From Nemertoderma westbladi (taxonomy: Eukaryota; Xenacoelomorpha; Nemertodermatida; Nemertodermatidae): DNA of 64,000 nucleotides. The stretch's first letter is position 1; each line of letters opens with the position of its first letter. The DNA is taken from NCBI GenBank assembly GCA_032718475.1, contig JAUCBJ010005734.1:1-64000 (forward strand). Direction: 5' to 3'. The notes beneath the pieces were generated by a model that searched no databases, was not told the origin of the DNA, and was given only the letters and a program-made list of their open reading frames with translations. This document shows positions 1 to 9,240 of this stretch, piece after piece. Both the position numbers and the translations under genes were made by a program.

Positions 1-1008
1 GTCGAGCGTTACGGGGCGGCGTGTGAGGCCGTATACGGTAAAGGGGGGATTCGTTTCACTTTCGAATTCTCGAACACCAGTTCAGTGTTCCTGGACTTAG
101 AGTTAGTTTTGGAGCCGGGTCGGGGAATAGTGAGTTCGGTTTATTTTAAACCGCTCACTAGAAGGTTGCCCATTCCTGGATCCAGTTTGCACGACCGAAA
201 GGTTCTGCAGGGTGTGGTGAAGGGCCAGCTGACACGTTTTGCGAGGTTGACAAGGACAACCAGGGAGTATGAGAGTGCGAGGGACCGTTATTTAACGGAT
301 TGCTGGGTGTCCGGGTATAGTGAAGGGTTTTTGAACGAGGCCCGGGGTTGGGACCCGGAACGGTTACGGGACTCGACTGGTGTCAACCGGGAGGGCAGGG
401 TCCAGGCGGAGAAGGACAAGTTTTACTTTGGGGTAGACCGTAGGTTCGCTGAGGTCGTTAAGCCGGTCATGCGGCGGTATCGGCGGGTGTTGGGAGAGAG
501 TGGGATGGGAGTTGCGTGCAATCTTTACGCGGGTCGGAGTTTGGGTAATATGTTGGTTCAGAAGCGGCCGCCGGCTAAGGGGAGGGGAAGCAGTAGATGC
601 GGGTCCCGGGCGGGGTGCAAAACATGCGACGCCATGTTCGACATGGCCCGAACCCCATGGGGTGAGAAGATTAAAGGGGTTTTCACGTGTTTGTCCCACG
701 GGGTACTTTATCTGTTGACCTGCACCAACCACCCGGGGGGGTATTATTTGGGCCAGACTGAGCAAACCATTAGGGATAGGATGACGGGACACCGATCGGC
801 CATGGGCAGGTACGTGAAGGAAGTGCACCCTGACCAAGAGAACATGGGGGAGTATGTGCTGTTGGATCACTTTGCCCAGTGCGGGTTAGGGTGTCTCAGG
901 GTCACGGGGTTTAGGAGCTACAGGTCGGACGAGGATAGGATCCACGCCGAGGCGAACTATATTTTCAAGTTTAGGCCCCCATGGAACAGAATGGTCCCGG
1001 CGGTTTGA
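1..1008 (+). CDS. Penelope-like RT/GIY-YIG protein, C-terminal part (partial)
   Basis: The reading frame is open from base 1, which matches codon 782 of the full copy downstream, and ends with TGA at 1006-1008. It lacks the reverse transcriptase catalytic region, which lies upstream of the window or was never copied. It keeps the Cys-rich patch (CGSRAGCKTC) and the GIY-YIG endonuclease (GVLYLLTC, then YYLGQT). The encoded residues match those of 4702-5709 throughout. It cannot be a working gene on its own unless the missing 5' part lies just outside the window. Confidence 0.85.
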   Translation, partial: VERYGAACEAVYGKGGIRFTFEFSNTSSVFLDLELVLEPGRGIVSSVYFKPLTRRLPIPGSSLHDRKVLQGVVKGQLTRFARLTRTTREYESARDRYLTDCWVSGYSEGFLNEARGWDPERLRDSTGVNREGRVQAEKDKFYFGVDRRFAEVVKPVMRRYRRVLGESGMGVACNLYAGRSLGNMLVQKRPPAKGRGSSRCGSRAGCKTCDAMFDMARTPWGEKIKGVFTCLSHGVLYLLTCTNHPGGYYLGQTEQTIRDRMTGHRSAMGRYVKEVHPDQENMGEYVLLDHFAQCGLGCLRVTGFRSYRSDEDRIHAEANYIFKFRPPWNRMVPAV

Positions 1009-1025
1009 CACGGTCGGGGTTATAG

Positions 1026-1890
1026 TTTGGTGTTTGGGCGCGATTTGTGCCGTTAATACTGCCATGTGCCTTTTGTACTGTATATACAAATTTAGTTTCA
1101 GTTAGATTTGCCTCGATTTAGCTTTAGTATCAGTTACCTGTTGGTTCTTTGGTTTGGTGTTTGGGCGCGTTTTGTGCCGTTAATACTGCCATGTGCCTTT
1201 TGTACTGTATATACAAATTTAGTTTCAGTTAGATTTGCCTCGATTTAGCTTTAGAATCAGTTACCTGTTGGTTCTTTGGTTTGGTGTTTGGGCGCGTTTT
1301 GTGCCGTTAATACTGCCATGTGCCTTTTGTACTGTATATACAAATTTAGTTTCAGTTAGATTTGCCTCGATTTAGCTTTAGTATCAGTTACCTGTTGGTT
1401 CTTTGGTTTGGTGTTTGGGCGCGTTTTGTGCCGTTAATACTGCCATGTGCCTTTTGTACTGTATATACAAATTTAGTTTCAGTTAGATTTGCCTCGATTT
1501 AGCTTTAGTATCAGTTACCTGTTGGTTCTTTGGTTTGGTGTTTGGGCGCGTTTTGTGCCGTTAATACTGCCATGTGCCTTTTGTACTGTATATACAAATT
1601 TAGTTTCAGTTAGATTTGCCTCGATTTAGCTTTAGTATCAGTTACCTGTTGGTTCTTTGGTTTGGTGTTTGGGCGCGATTTGTGCCGTTAATACTGCCAT
1701 GTGCCTTTTGTACTGTATATACAAATTTAGTTTCAGTTAGATTTGCCTCGATTTAGCTTTAGTATCAGTTACCTGTTGGTTCTTTGGTTTGGTGTTTGGG
1801 CGCGTTTTGTGCCGTTAATACTGCCATGTGCCTTTTGTACTGTATTTACAAATTTAGTTTCAGTTGGAGTTGCCTCGATTTAGCTTTAAC
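1026..1890 (+). repeat. 127-bp tandem repeat, about seven units (copy 1)
   Basis: Unit starts recur at 1026, 1153, 1280, 1407, 1534, 1661 and 1788, an exact 127-base period beginning TTTGGTGTTTGGGCGCG. The last unit is more diverged. An 82-bp duplication follows at about 1889-2024, starting ATAAGGCTCTCTGTTGT. The array lies in the 3' untranslated part of the element, directly after the stop codon. It has the same unit number and the same variant order as the array at 5727-6591, so it was copied as part of the whole element. Confidence 0.95.
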
Positions 1891-2275
1891 ATAAGGCTCT
1901 CTGTTGTTAATACTGCCCTATGCCATTTGTACTGTAAATAGTATTTCGTACTGTAGTTGTTATCTCGCATACATAAGGCTCTCTGTTGTCAATACTGCCC
2001 TATGCCATTTGTACTGTAAATGGTAACGCACGGCCCTGCCTGATCACGTCTCGGTGCCAGACTGATTGATTTGTTTCTATGACTAAGAGTTCAGTTGTTT
2101 ATTTATGTTGTCAGCTCTACGGACCGGTGCTGCACGCTTCTTATAACCACATAGCAACCGTACTGCCGTAGGCGGAGTGTTGTTATTTGTACTGTACATA
2201 TACATCGGTTTTATACATCGACTGGTAGTCTATTTCAGTATTTGTTAGTGTTTTCTGTTTGGCCTAACTGTAGTG

Positions 2276-2342
2276 CAGTAGTTTTTGTGCTGATGATGCC
2301 CCAAAGGGGAGAAATTAATCCACTGTTTACATAATTATACTG
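2276..2342 (+). ncRNA. Hammerhead ribozyme, type I-like (copy 1)
   Basis: The core matches a hammerhead: CTGATGA at 2290-2296, a stem II of CCCC-AAA-GGGG closed by a U-A pair with one bulged G, GAAA at 2311-2314, and the cleavage triplet ATC at 2318-2320. Stem I flanks the core with GTG (2287-2289) pairing CAC (2321-2323). A second helix pairs CAGTA (2276-2280) with TACTG (2338-2342). Stem III is minimal (AU-UA-AU) and palindromic, as expected for hammerheads that work as dimers. Predicted cleavage is after 2320. Hammerheads in pseudo-LTRs of Penelope-like elements are established knowledge. The U-A closing pair of stem II is not the usual G-C. Confidence 0.75.
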
Positions 2343-2358
2343 AAGTGTTTATTGGGCG

Positions 2359-5300
2359 ATGAAACTCCTTGTTGTTTTAATAACTGTCACGATGTATACA
2401 AACGCCCTGAAGTCGGCATGTCACTTTACTAATAATTTCAATGTTAATACTGGAGTGAAACGTGACATCCGCACGTGGTTCGTGACCAGACAGAAATTAA
2501 TTAGATTACCCTTGCAAATAGACTTTATGAAACGATGTAGGTCCAAAAATCTAACTCCAGCTTACCTAGCAGGGGTAGGTGGCCGAGGTTTAACGCGGCA
2601 TGCGGGTTTGATGGACAGGTACGTGAACAGAGCGCTGACAATGGATATCGCTTGGTACCACGATATCCTGAGGCGTGAACGCGCGCGGGAGGGTCGGCTA
2701 TCAAGAGGTTTTACGCAGTTCATCCAGGGGAAGATAGGAGCCGGTGTAGACAAGACGGAGGACTGGACCTGTCTGTCGAAGTTCGTCGAATTTTGGGTAC
2801 GTCGGATCGGGGCCCAGGAGGAGGTTGAGAGAAAGCGAATTCTCGATCGGAAGCTAGGAGCGCTTTCGGCGACTAGTTCAAGACGAGTTAGGGAGGAGAA
2901 GGTTCCGTGGCTGGTACCCGATAGGATTGCACATCGACCTTTCGTGGGCCGGGACGACCTCGTGGGAACCGCGAAGGAAGTCGACAACGTAGTCAATCTC
3001 TCCTCCAAACCCATCTCGGAGGAGGCTAAACGGGTGTTATCTTTAGGATTTAGTTTTGTGCCGAGAACACGCGTTGTGGAACAGGACCGGATGGACGCAC
3101 ACACGTCGATCTCCAAGTTGGGAACGAGAATCCGTAATGCGATCAGGCGAAGGAACGCCAGACTGGAGGATACAGTTCAGGTAGAGAAACCCAGCCGGGA
3201 TGAAGCCGCGAGCGGGGCGGTTGGACCGCGGAGTAGTGATGAGGAGTCGGTTATTTCATTTGCGGTCACGCCGGGAAGGGGTCGCCGGTCGGGCCCGGAG
3301 TTGGGAGCTGCGCCGAGTGCGACAATAGAAGACTGTACGGCAGCGTTTGGGGCTTTAGTTTTGGGTAACCCGCCAACGGGAGTGGCCCGCAGACTATTCG
3401 CATGCTCCACCCCTGTGACCCCGCCGAGCGGGGAAGGACCCGGGGCGGGTTCCGGTTCTAGGGAGTGTTTAGAGATGTGCGATGAGGTTTCGAACGGTTT
3501 ATCGACAGCTGCGGGGTGTGTCAGCACCCCGTCGCGGAGCGTGGGGGGGGTATTTCCCAAACGTGGAGGTGGCCCGCACGTCCCGATGGAGCGACGTATC
3601 CCCGAGCTAGGGGCGACTAGAAATAGGGATGGTGAGGGCAGTGGGAGGGCGCCATTGGACTATAGGCAATTATACGTTCCGAGGAAGTTCCGGTACGTCG
3701 CACCAAGGGTCGAGGACGAGGCGGTGGAGGGATTTATGGCGGAATTACATAAGGCGATCGACGGTGCCGACGGGAGGGCGAGCGGTGTTGGCCGAGGCGG
3801 GGAGGGTGTGGGTATCTCAGAGAAGGATTTGAGACTGCTGCGGGAACTTAGGGGGGATAAAGAACTCGCTTTCGTTAGGGGAGACAAGACAGGAAACGTC
3901 GTTGTTGTAGACAGGGAGCTGTTGGATTTAGAGATGAGGAGAAACGTTGGCGACCGTGAGATGTTCGAGAAGTTGGACGGTGATCCGACTTCGAAATATC
4001 GGGATGAACTCTATCGGACGGTACAGAACATGGCGTTAGAAGATAAGGACTTAAGTTCATACCTGGTTCCGAAGAACCCAACTCAGGGTTATGTGTTCCC
4101 TTTAGTTAAGGACCACAAACCGGTTTCTGAGTGGATCGACTGGGGAGGGGGCAGGAAGTTCCCGAAGGTTAGAGCTATCGTATCGTCGAGAGGAACCCTA
4201 GCGGAGAGGGCCGGGAAGTGGCTAAACTCGGTCCTTCAGCCTCTAATGTTGAGGATGCCCCACTACGTGCAGGATTCGCGTTCGGCAAGGGAGGCGGTCC
4301 CGAGCCGCCCATTGTCCACGGCAACGTTCATGTCTTTGGACGTCGTGGACATGTACCCCTCTGTAGACCACGATGTCGCCGTGCGCGCGATCGAGGCGGT
4401 GATTGGGGAGAATATGGAGATTTTGGAGGACTCTGGGTTTACTTTGGGGCAGGTTATGCTTATATTAAAATTTGTGCTGACTCGTGCATATTTTGGGTTT
4501 GAAGGTGCTTTTTATGTTTTAGTAAAGGGTCTAGGGATGGGAGGCCCCTCGGGGAAGGTTCTGGCGGTCCTGGTGGTAGACCGTATCCACACCCACGTGG
4601 GTTTGGTTGCCAGGTTCAGCGCCATATATTTCAAAACGTTTGTGGACGATGGCGAGGCTATTTGGGATGGGGAATTGGACGACGCCGTGAAGGAGGCGAT
4701 CGTCGAGCGTTACGGGGCGGCGTGTGAGGCCGTATACGGTAAAGGGGGGATTCGTTTCACTTTCGAATTCTCGAACACCAGTTCAGTGTTCCTGGACTTA
4801 GAGTTAGTTTTGGAGCCGGGTCGGGGAATAGTGAGTTCGGTTTATTTTAAACCGCTCACTAGAAGGTTGCCCATTCCTGGATCCAGTTTGCACGACCGAA
4901 AGGTTCTGCAGGGTGTGGTGAAGGGCCAGCTGACACGTTTTGCGAGGTTGACAAGGACAACCAGGGAGTATGAGAGTGCGAGGGACCGTTATTTAACGGA
5001 TTGCTGGGTGTCCGGGTATAGTGAAGGGTTTTTGAACGAGGCCCGGGGTTGGGACCCGGAACGGTTACGGGACTCGACTGGTGTCAACCGGGAGGGCAGG
5101 GTCCAGGCGGAGAAGGACAAGTTTTACTTTGGGGTAGACCGTAGGTTCGCTGAGGTCGTTAAGCCGGTCATGCGGCGGTATCGGCGGGTGTTGGGAGAGA
5201 GTGGGATGGGAGTTGCGTGCAATCTTTACGCGGGTCGGAGTTTGGGTAATATGTTGGTTCAGAAGCGGCCGCCGGCTAAGGGGAGGGGAAGCAGTAGATG

Positions 5301-5709
5301 CGGGTCCCGGGCGGGGTGCAAAACATGCGACGCCATGTTCGACATGGCCCGAACCCCATGGGGTGAGAAGATTAAAGGGGTTTTCACGTGTTTGTCCCAC
5401 GGGGTACTTTATCTGTTGACCTGCACCAACCACCCGGGGGGGTATTATTTGGGCCAGACTGAGCAAACCATTAGGGATAGGATGACGGGACACCGATCGG
5501 CCATGGGCAGGTACGTGAAGGAAGTGCACCCTGACCAAGAGAACATGGGGGAGTATGTGCTGTTGGATCACTTTGCCCAGTGCGGGTTAGGGTGTCTCAG
5601 GGTCACGGGGTTTAGGAGCTACAGGTCGGACGAGGATAGGATCCACGCCGAGGCGAACTATATTTTCAAGTTTAGGCCCCCATGGAACAGAATGGTCCCG
5701 GCGGTTTGA
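2359..5709 (+). CDS. Penelope-like reverse transcriptase with GIY-YIG endonuclease
   Basis: The 1116-codon frame is intact. It should make cDNA from the element RNA and nick target DNA with its own endonuclease, in the nucleus. The N-terminal 500 residues are basic and poorly conserved to my eye. The reverse transcriptase spans roughly 500-800; a palm motif lies near FMSLDVVDMYP and the catalytic box is FVDDG at 761-765. A Cys patch begins at C981 (CGSRAGCKTC). The GIY-YIG nuclease covers about 1015-1105, with GVLYLLTC, then YYLGQT and an Arg-rich RDRMTGHRSAM helix. The ATG at 2359 lies in the repeated pseudo-LTR part, 39 bases after the predicted ribozyme cut; a second in-frame ATG at 2392 is the alternative start. 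The frame has no breaks, unlike every other retroelement here, so this copy may be active. Confidence 0.92.
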   Translation: MKLLVVLITVTMYTNALKSACHFTNNFNVNTGVKRDIRTWFVTRQKLIRLPLQIDFMKRCRSKNLTPAYLAGVGGRGLTRHAGLMDRYVNRALTMDIAWYHDILRRERAREGRLSRGFTQFIQGKIGAGVDKTEDWTCLSKFVEFWVRRIGAQEEVERKRILDRKLGALSATSSRRVREEKVPWLVPDRIAHRPFVGRDDLVGTAKEVDNVVNLSSKPISEEAKRVLSLGFSFVPRTRVVEQDRMDAHTSISKLGTRIRNAIRRRNARLEDTVQVEKPSRDEAASGAVGPRSSDEESVISFAVTPGRGRRSGPELGAAPSATIEDCTAAFGALVLGNPPTGVARRLFACSTPVTPPSGEGPGAGSGSRECLEMCDEVSNGLSTAAGCVSTPSRSVGGVFPKRGGGPHVPMERRIPELGATRNRDGEGSGRAPLDYRQLYVPRKFRYVAPRVEDEAVEGFMAELHKAIDGADGRASGVGRGGEGVGISEKDLRLLRELRGDKELAFVRGDKTGNVVVVDRELLDLEMRRNVGDREMFEKLDGDPTSKYRDELYRTVQNMALEDKDLSSYLVPKNPTQGYVFPLVKDHKPVSEWIDWGGGRKFPKVRAIVSSRGTLAERAGKWLNSVLQPLMLRMPHYVQDSRSAREAVPSRPLSTATFMSLDVVDMYPSVDHDVAVRAIEAVIGENMEILEDSGFTLGQVMLILKFVLTRAYFGFEGAFYVLVKGLGMGGPSGKVLAVLVVDRIHTHVGLVARFSAIYFKTFVDDGEAIWDGELDDAVKEAIVERYGAACEAVYGKGGIRFTFEFSNTSSVFLDLELVLEPGRGIVSSVYFKPLTRRLPIPGSSLHDRKVLQGVVKGQLTRFARLTRTTREYESARDRYLTDCWVSGYSEGFLNEARGWDPERLRDSTGVNREGRVQAEKDKFYFGVDRRFAEVVKPVMRRYRRVLGESGMGVACNLYAGRSLGNMLVQKRPPAKGRGSSRCGSRAGCKTCDAMFDMARTPWGEKIKGVFTCLSHGVLYLLTCTNHPGGYYLGQTEQTIRDRMTGHRSAMGRYVKEVHPDQENMGEYVLLDHFAQCGLGCLRVTGFRSYRSDEDRIHAEANYIFKFRPPWNRMVPAV

Positions 5710-5726
5710 CACGGTCGGGGTTATAG

Positions 5727-6591
5727 TTTGGTGTTTGGGCGCGATTTGTGCCGTTAATACTGCCATGTGCCTTTTGTACTGTATATACAAATTTAGTTTC
5801 AGTTAGATTTGCCTCGATTTAGCTTTAGTATCAGTTACCTGTTGGTTCTTTGGTTTGGTGTTTGGGCGCGTTTTGTGCCGTTAATACTGCCATGTGCCTT
5901 TTGTACTGTATATACAAATTTAGTTTCAGTTAGATTTGCCTCGATTTAGCTTTAGAATCAGTTACCTGTTGGTTCTTTGGTTTGGTGTTTGGGCGCGTTT
6001 TGTGCCGTTAATACTGCCATGTGCCTTTTGTACTGTATATACAAATTTAGTTTCAGTTAGATTTGCCTCGATTTAGCTTTAGTATCAGTTACCTGTTGGT
6101 TCTTTGGTTTGGTGTTTGGGCGCGTTTTGTGCCGTTAATACTGCCATGTGCCTTTTGTACTGTATATACAAATTTAGTTTCAGTTAGATTTGCCTCGATT
6201 TAGCTTTAGTATCAGTTACCTGTTGGTTCTTTGGTTTGGTGTTTGGGCGCGTTTTGTGCCGTTAATACTGCCATGTGCCTTTTGTACTGTATATACAAAT
6301 TTAGTTTCAGTTAGATTTGCCTCGATTTAGCTTTAGTATCAGTTACCTGTTGGTTCTTTGGTTTGGTGTTTGGGCGCGATTTGTGCCGTTAATACTGCCA
6401 TGTGCCTTTTGTACTGTATATACAAATTTAGTTTCAGTTAGATTTGCCTCGATTTAGCTTTAGTATCAGTTACCTGTTGGTTCTTTGGTTTGGTGTTTGG
6501 GCGCGTTTTGTGCCGTTAATACTGCCATGTGCCTTTTGTACTGTATTTACAAATTTAGTTTCAGTTGGAGTTGCCTCGATTTAGCTTTAAC
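5727..6591 (+). repeat. 127-bp tandem repeat, about seven units (copy 2)
   Basis: This is the counterpart of the array at 1026-1890, at the constant 4701-base offset. Its first unit begins 18 bases after the stop codon of the intact gene. The A/T variants in GCGCGATTTG against GCGCGTTTTG fall in the same units as in copy 1. Confidence 0.95.
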
Positions 6592-6976
6592 ATAAGGCTC
6601 TCTGTTGTTAATACTGCCCTATGCCATTTGTACTGTAAATAGTATTTCGTACTGTAGTTGTTATCTCGCATACATAAGGCTCTCTGTTGTCAATACTGCC
6701 CTATGCCATTTGTACTTTAAATGGTAACGCACGGCCCTGCCTGATCACGTCTCGGTGCCAGACTGATTGATTTGTTTCTATGACTAAGAGTTCAGTTGTT
6801 TATTTATGTTGTCAGCTCTACGGACCGGTGCTGCACGCTTCTTATAACCACATAGCAACCGTACTGCCGTAGGCGGAGTGTTGTTATTTGTACTGTACAT
6901 ATACATCGGTTTTATACATCGACTGGTAGTCTATTTCAGTATTTGTTAGTGTTTTCTGTTTGGCCTAACTGTAGTG

Positions 6977-7043
6977 CAGTAGTTTTTGTGCTGATGATGC
7001 CCCAAAGGGGAGAAATTAATCCACTGTTTACATAATTATACTG
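6977..7043 (+). ncRNA. Hammerhead ribozyme, type I-like (copy 2)
   Basis: This is the same as the 2276-2342 motif. CTGATGA lies at 6991-6997, GAAA at 7012-7015 and the ATC triplet at 7019-7021, with the same flanking helices. Cleavage at both sites would release a unit-length 4701-nt RNA. Confidence 0.73.
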
Positions 7044-7094
7044 AAGTGTTTATTGGGCGATGAAACTCCTTGTTGTTTTAATAACTGTCACGAT

Positions 7095-8390
7095 AAACGA
7101 TTGTGCTATAACTGCCTCAGGCGAGGACATCAAAGGAAAACCTGTTACTCCGACGCGAGGTGTGCTAAGTGTGGCGCGAAACATCATATCTTGCTGCATA
7201 CCGAGTTTGATAAGACTCGGACGAGCCAGGTGAGTGAGCCCGAACTACATGTACAATTCAGTGATGTGAATGACACTGACCATAATTCGGAGATGGAAGG
7301 ATTCTACACAGATGAATTTTCTGACGAAAATGAATCCTGTTATATGGTCAACATAACCATATATCAAGCACTTACGTATGAGACCGAAACGGAGGGAGAA
7401 GACCACCGACTGTCTATTCTGGATCGACAGCTCTCATGGAAAAGTTCAACACCATCTGTCGGTATCCAAGAGTTCCCCATGGTGCAACTGAGAGTACATG
7501 GAATAAGGAAGAGCTTAATAGTGAATGCCCTCCTTGACTCCGGCAGTACAGGCACCTTTATTGACAAACACCTAGCCGAAGATATCTTTGTTGGTCAACC
7601 AAAGTTCCGAACCAAACTGAACCTTTCCAGGATTATGCAGGTTTGGAAATCCATGGTATCAACCGACTACTACGTTGGATCATTGTCTACTCCCCAAGAT
7701 GAACTAGTTGAGAATAGTGTAAGGTCAGTTAAAATGGTGGCTATAAAGAACTTTGCTACTAGCCAAGTGGAGCCTTACAACTGGGATGAAGACCATTTTA
7801 CCCAGCAATATAATATACCTAGATTCAGTACCGATTATCCAGGAGTACAGATACTACTCGGCCAAAACACGCACGAGGCGCTTGAGACAATAGAAAAACA
7901 GCCTGCTCGACCGCAACCACTCCAGACCTACACGGGAAGAACGAGAGTAGGTTGGTACTTCACGGGACCTTCCCACAGGACTTTGCAAGAAAGACTTCCG
8001 AGAGAGCAAGTCCATCAGGTAAGTGAGTGTGAGGAAAACCTAAGTGAAGAGGAGATCCCAGCTGAGGAAACCCCATGCTCCTCAGATAACGATGGTATAC
8101 AGATTCTGTATGATGAGGAGAATACTATTGAACTTCTCACTGAGAATCAAACTTGGTCAAACCAAGTTAATTTGTGTAACCTTATCTGTCAAAACAGCGA
8201 ACGAATGACTTACGACGACGAACTAAATGAAGCGGTAGAGCAGTACAATAGTAAGATACGTGATGAACACACAGTACGATTCTTTACTCAAGAAGCTGTA
8301 GAGCCTAATTCCTACGACAAAGCGTTATCCGTCAAGGAAGAGAGAGCCAAGCAGATTCTGGAAACGACTACACGTTATCTGAAAGAGTAG
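7095..8390 (+). pseudogene. BEL-1 gag zinc knuckles and aspartic protease
   Basis: The open stretch starts in the Penelope end (first usable triplet at 7053) and continues in frame into RLCYNCLRRGH and CAKCGAKHHILLH, the paired zinc-binding motifs at the end of BEL/Pao gag. An aspartic protease follows with the active-site motif LLDSGSTGTFID (about 7531-7566). The remainder, to about residue 445, is the spacer that leads into the reverse transcriptase. The frame ends in TAG at 8388-8390, but the downstream codons continue the same protein, so this is a nonsense mutation and not a natural end. The N-terminal gag domain is absent. Confidence 0.82.
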
Positions 8391-9240
8391 GGTCGTTATG
8401 AAATTGGTCTGCCTTTCAGACGGAGAGAACCCAGCTTCGTTAATAACCGACTTTTAGCGGAAAAAAGAATCGCACAACTACATCGGCGTTTGACGGCTAA
8501 CGATCGAGCCAAAGAGATGTATAAGACTCAATTAAAGAAGTTCATAGACAAGGGGTACGCGGAGCGAGTTCCAGAAGAAACACCCATAACGGAGAGAACG
8601 TATTACTTGACACATCATTACGTTTCCAAGCCGGTAAACCAAACAAAGTCCGTGTAGTGTTTGACGGCTCCGACCTTTATATGGGACAATCCCTAAATTC
8701 AGAACTGTTACCGGGACCCAACTTACTCCAATCTTTGTTGGGAATATTATTACGACTGTGGCAATATTCAATAGCCTTCGCTTCCGACATTGAAGGCATG
8801 TTTCGACAAGTTAAAGCGTTAGCTAGGGATCGAGATAGCCTACAATTTCTGTGGTAGCCTGAAGGAGACCTCAACCGAAAACCGGTGGAGTACTGGATGA
8901 CAATCCAGGCTTTCGGGATCATATTGAGCCCCTCGAACGCTTGTTCGGTAGTGCGCACCACTGCCGATGATAATAGAGACGCCTTCTCTAAAGAGGTTAT
9001 CGATAACATTAAACGGGATATTTACATGGACGACAATCTAAAGTCCCTCCCATCGGTAGAAGAAGCAATCGATGTTACCAAGGGAATGGTAGAGTGCTTA
9101 CAATGCGGTGGATTTCGCCTAACCAAATTCACTAGTAACTCCCGTGAGTTCCTGGAATCGATCCCAGTAGAAGACTGAGGTGTTAAAGACCTTGACCTCA
9201 TTAAGGACGATCTTCCAGAAACCAAGACTCTTGGACTGAA
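8391..9240 (+). pseudogene. BEL-1 reverse transcriptase, broken
   Basis: Reading resumes in the same frame directly after TAG 8388-8390 with the pre-RT block (RYEIGLPFRR). A single-base loss near 8633 shifts the frame just before FDGS. The palm block SDIEGMFRQV and the catalytic YMDD (about 9025-9036) are present. In-frame stops lie at 8855-8857 (TAG) and 9176-9178 (TGA), and a further shift occurs near 9240-9290. The product would copy element RNA into DNA, but this copy cannot be translated through. Confidence 0.85.

Larger units (their letters stand above)
1..2393 (+). mobile_element. Penelope-like element, partial upstream copy / pseudo-LTR
   Basis: This stretch is repeated at 4702-7094 with a constant offset of 4701 bases. 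The only mismatch I found between the copies is G at 2016 against T at 6717. It contains the C-terminal coding part of the element, a 127-bp tandem array, a short leader and a hammerhead motif. Tandem partial-plus-full copies are the usual genomic form of Penelope-like elements, and the shared part is called the pseudo-LTR. The window starts inside this copy, so its true left end is not visible. The near-identity suggests a recent insertion or recent homogenisation. Confidence 0.85.
2321..7094 (+). mobile_element. Penelope-like element, full copy
   Basis: The unit between the two predicted hammerhead cleavage sites (2320/2321 and 7021/7022) is 4701 bp. It holds one intact gene (2359-5709), a 127-bp repeat array and a second hammerhead. 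The right edge at 7094 runs straight into zinc-knuckle coding sequence of a BEL/Pao element. The element therefore inserted into that element, or recombined with it. No clear target duplication can be tested because the left flank is outside the window. Confidence 0.85.

Noticed and set aside
364-870. Minus-strand 168-codon frame inside the Penelope gene (also 5065-5571)
   Set aside because: Shadow of the GC-rich coding strand; no independent evidence.
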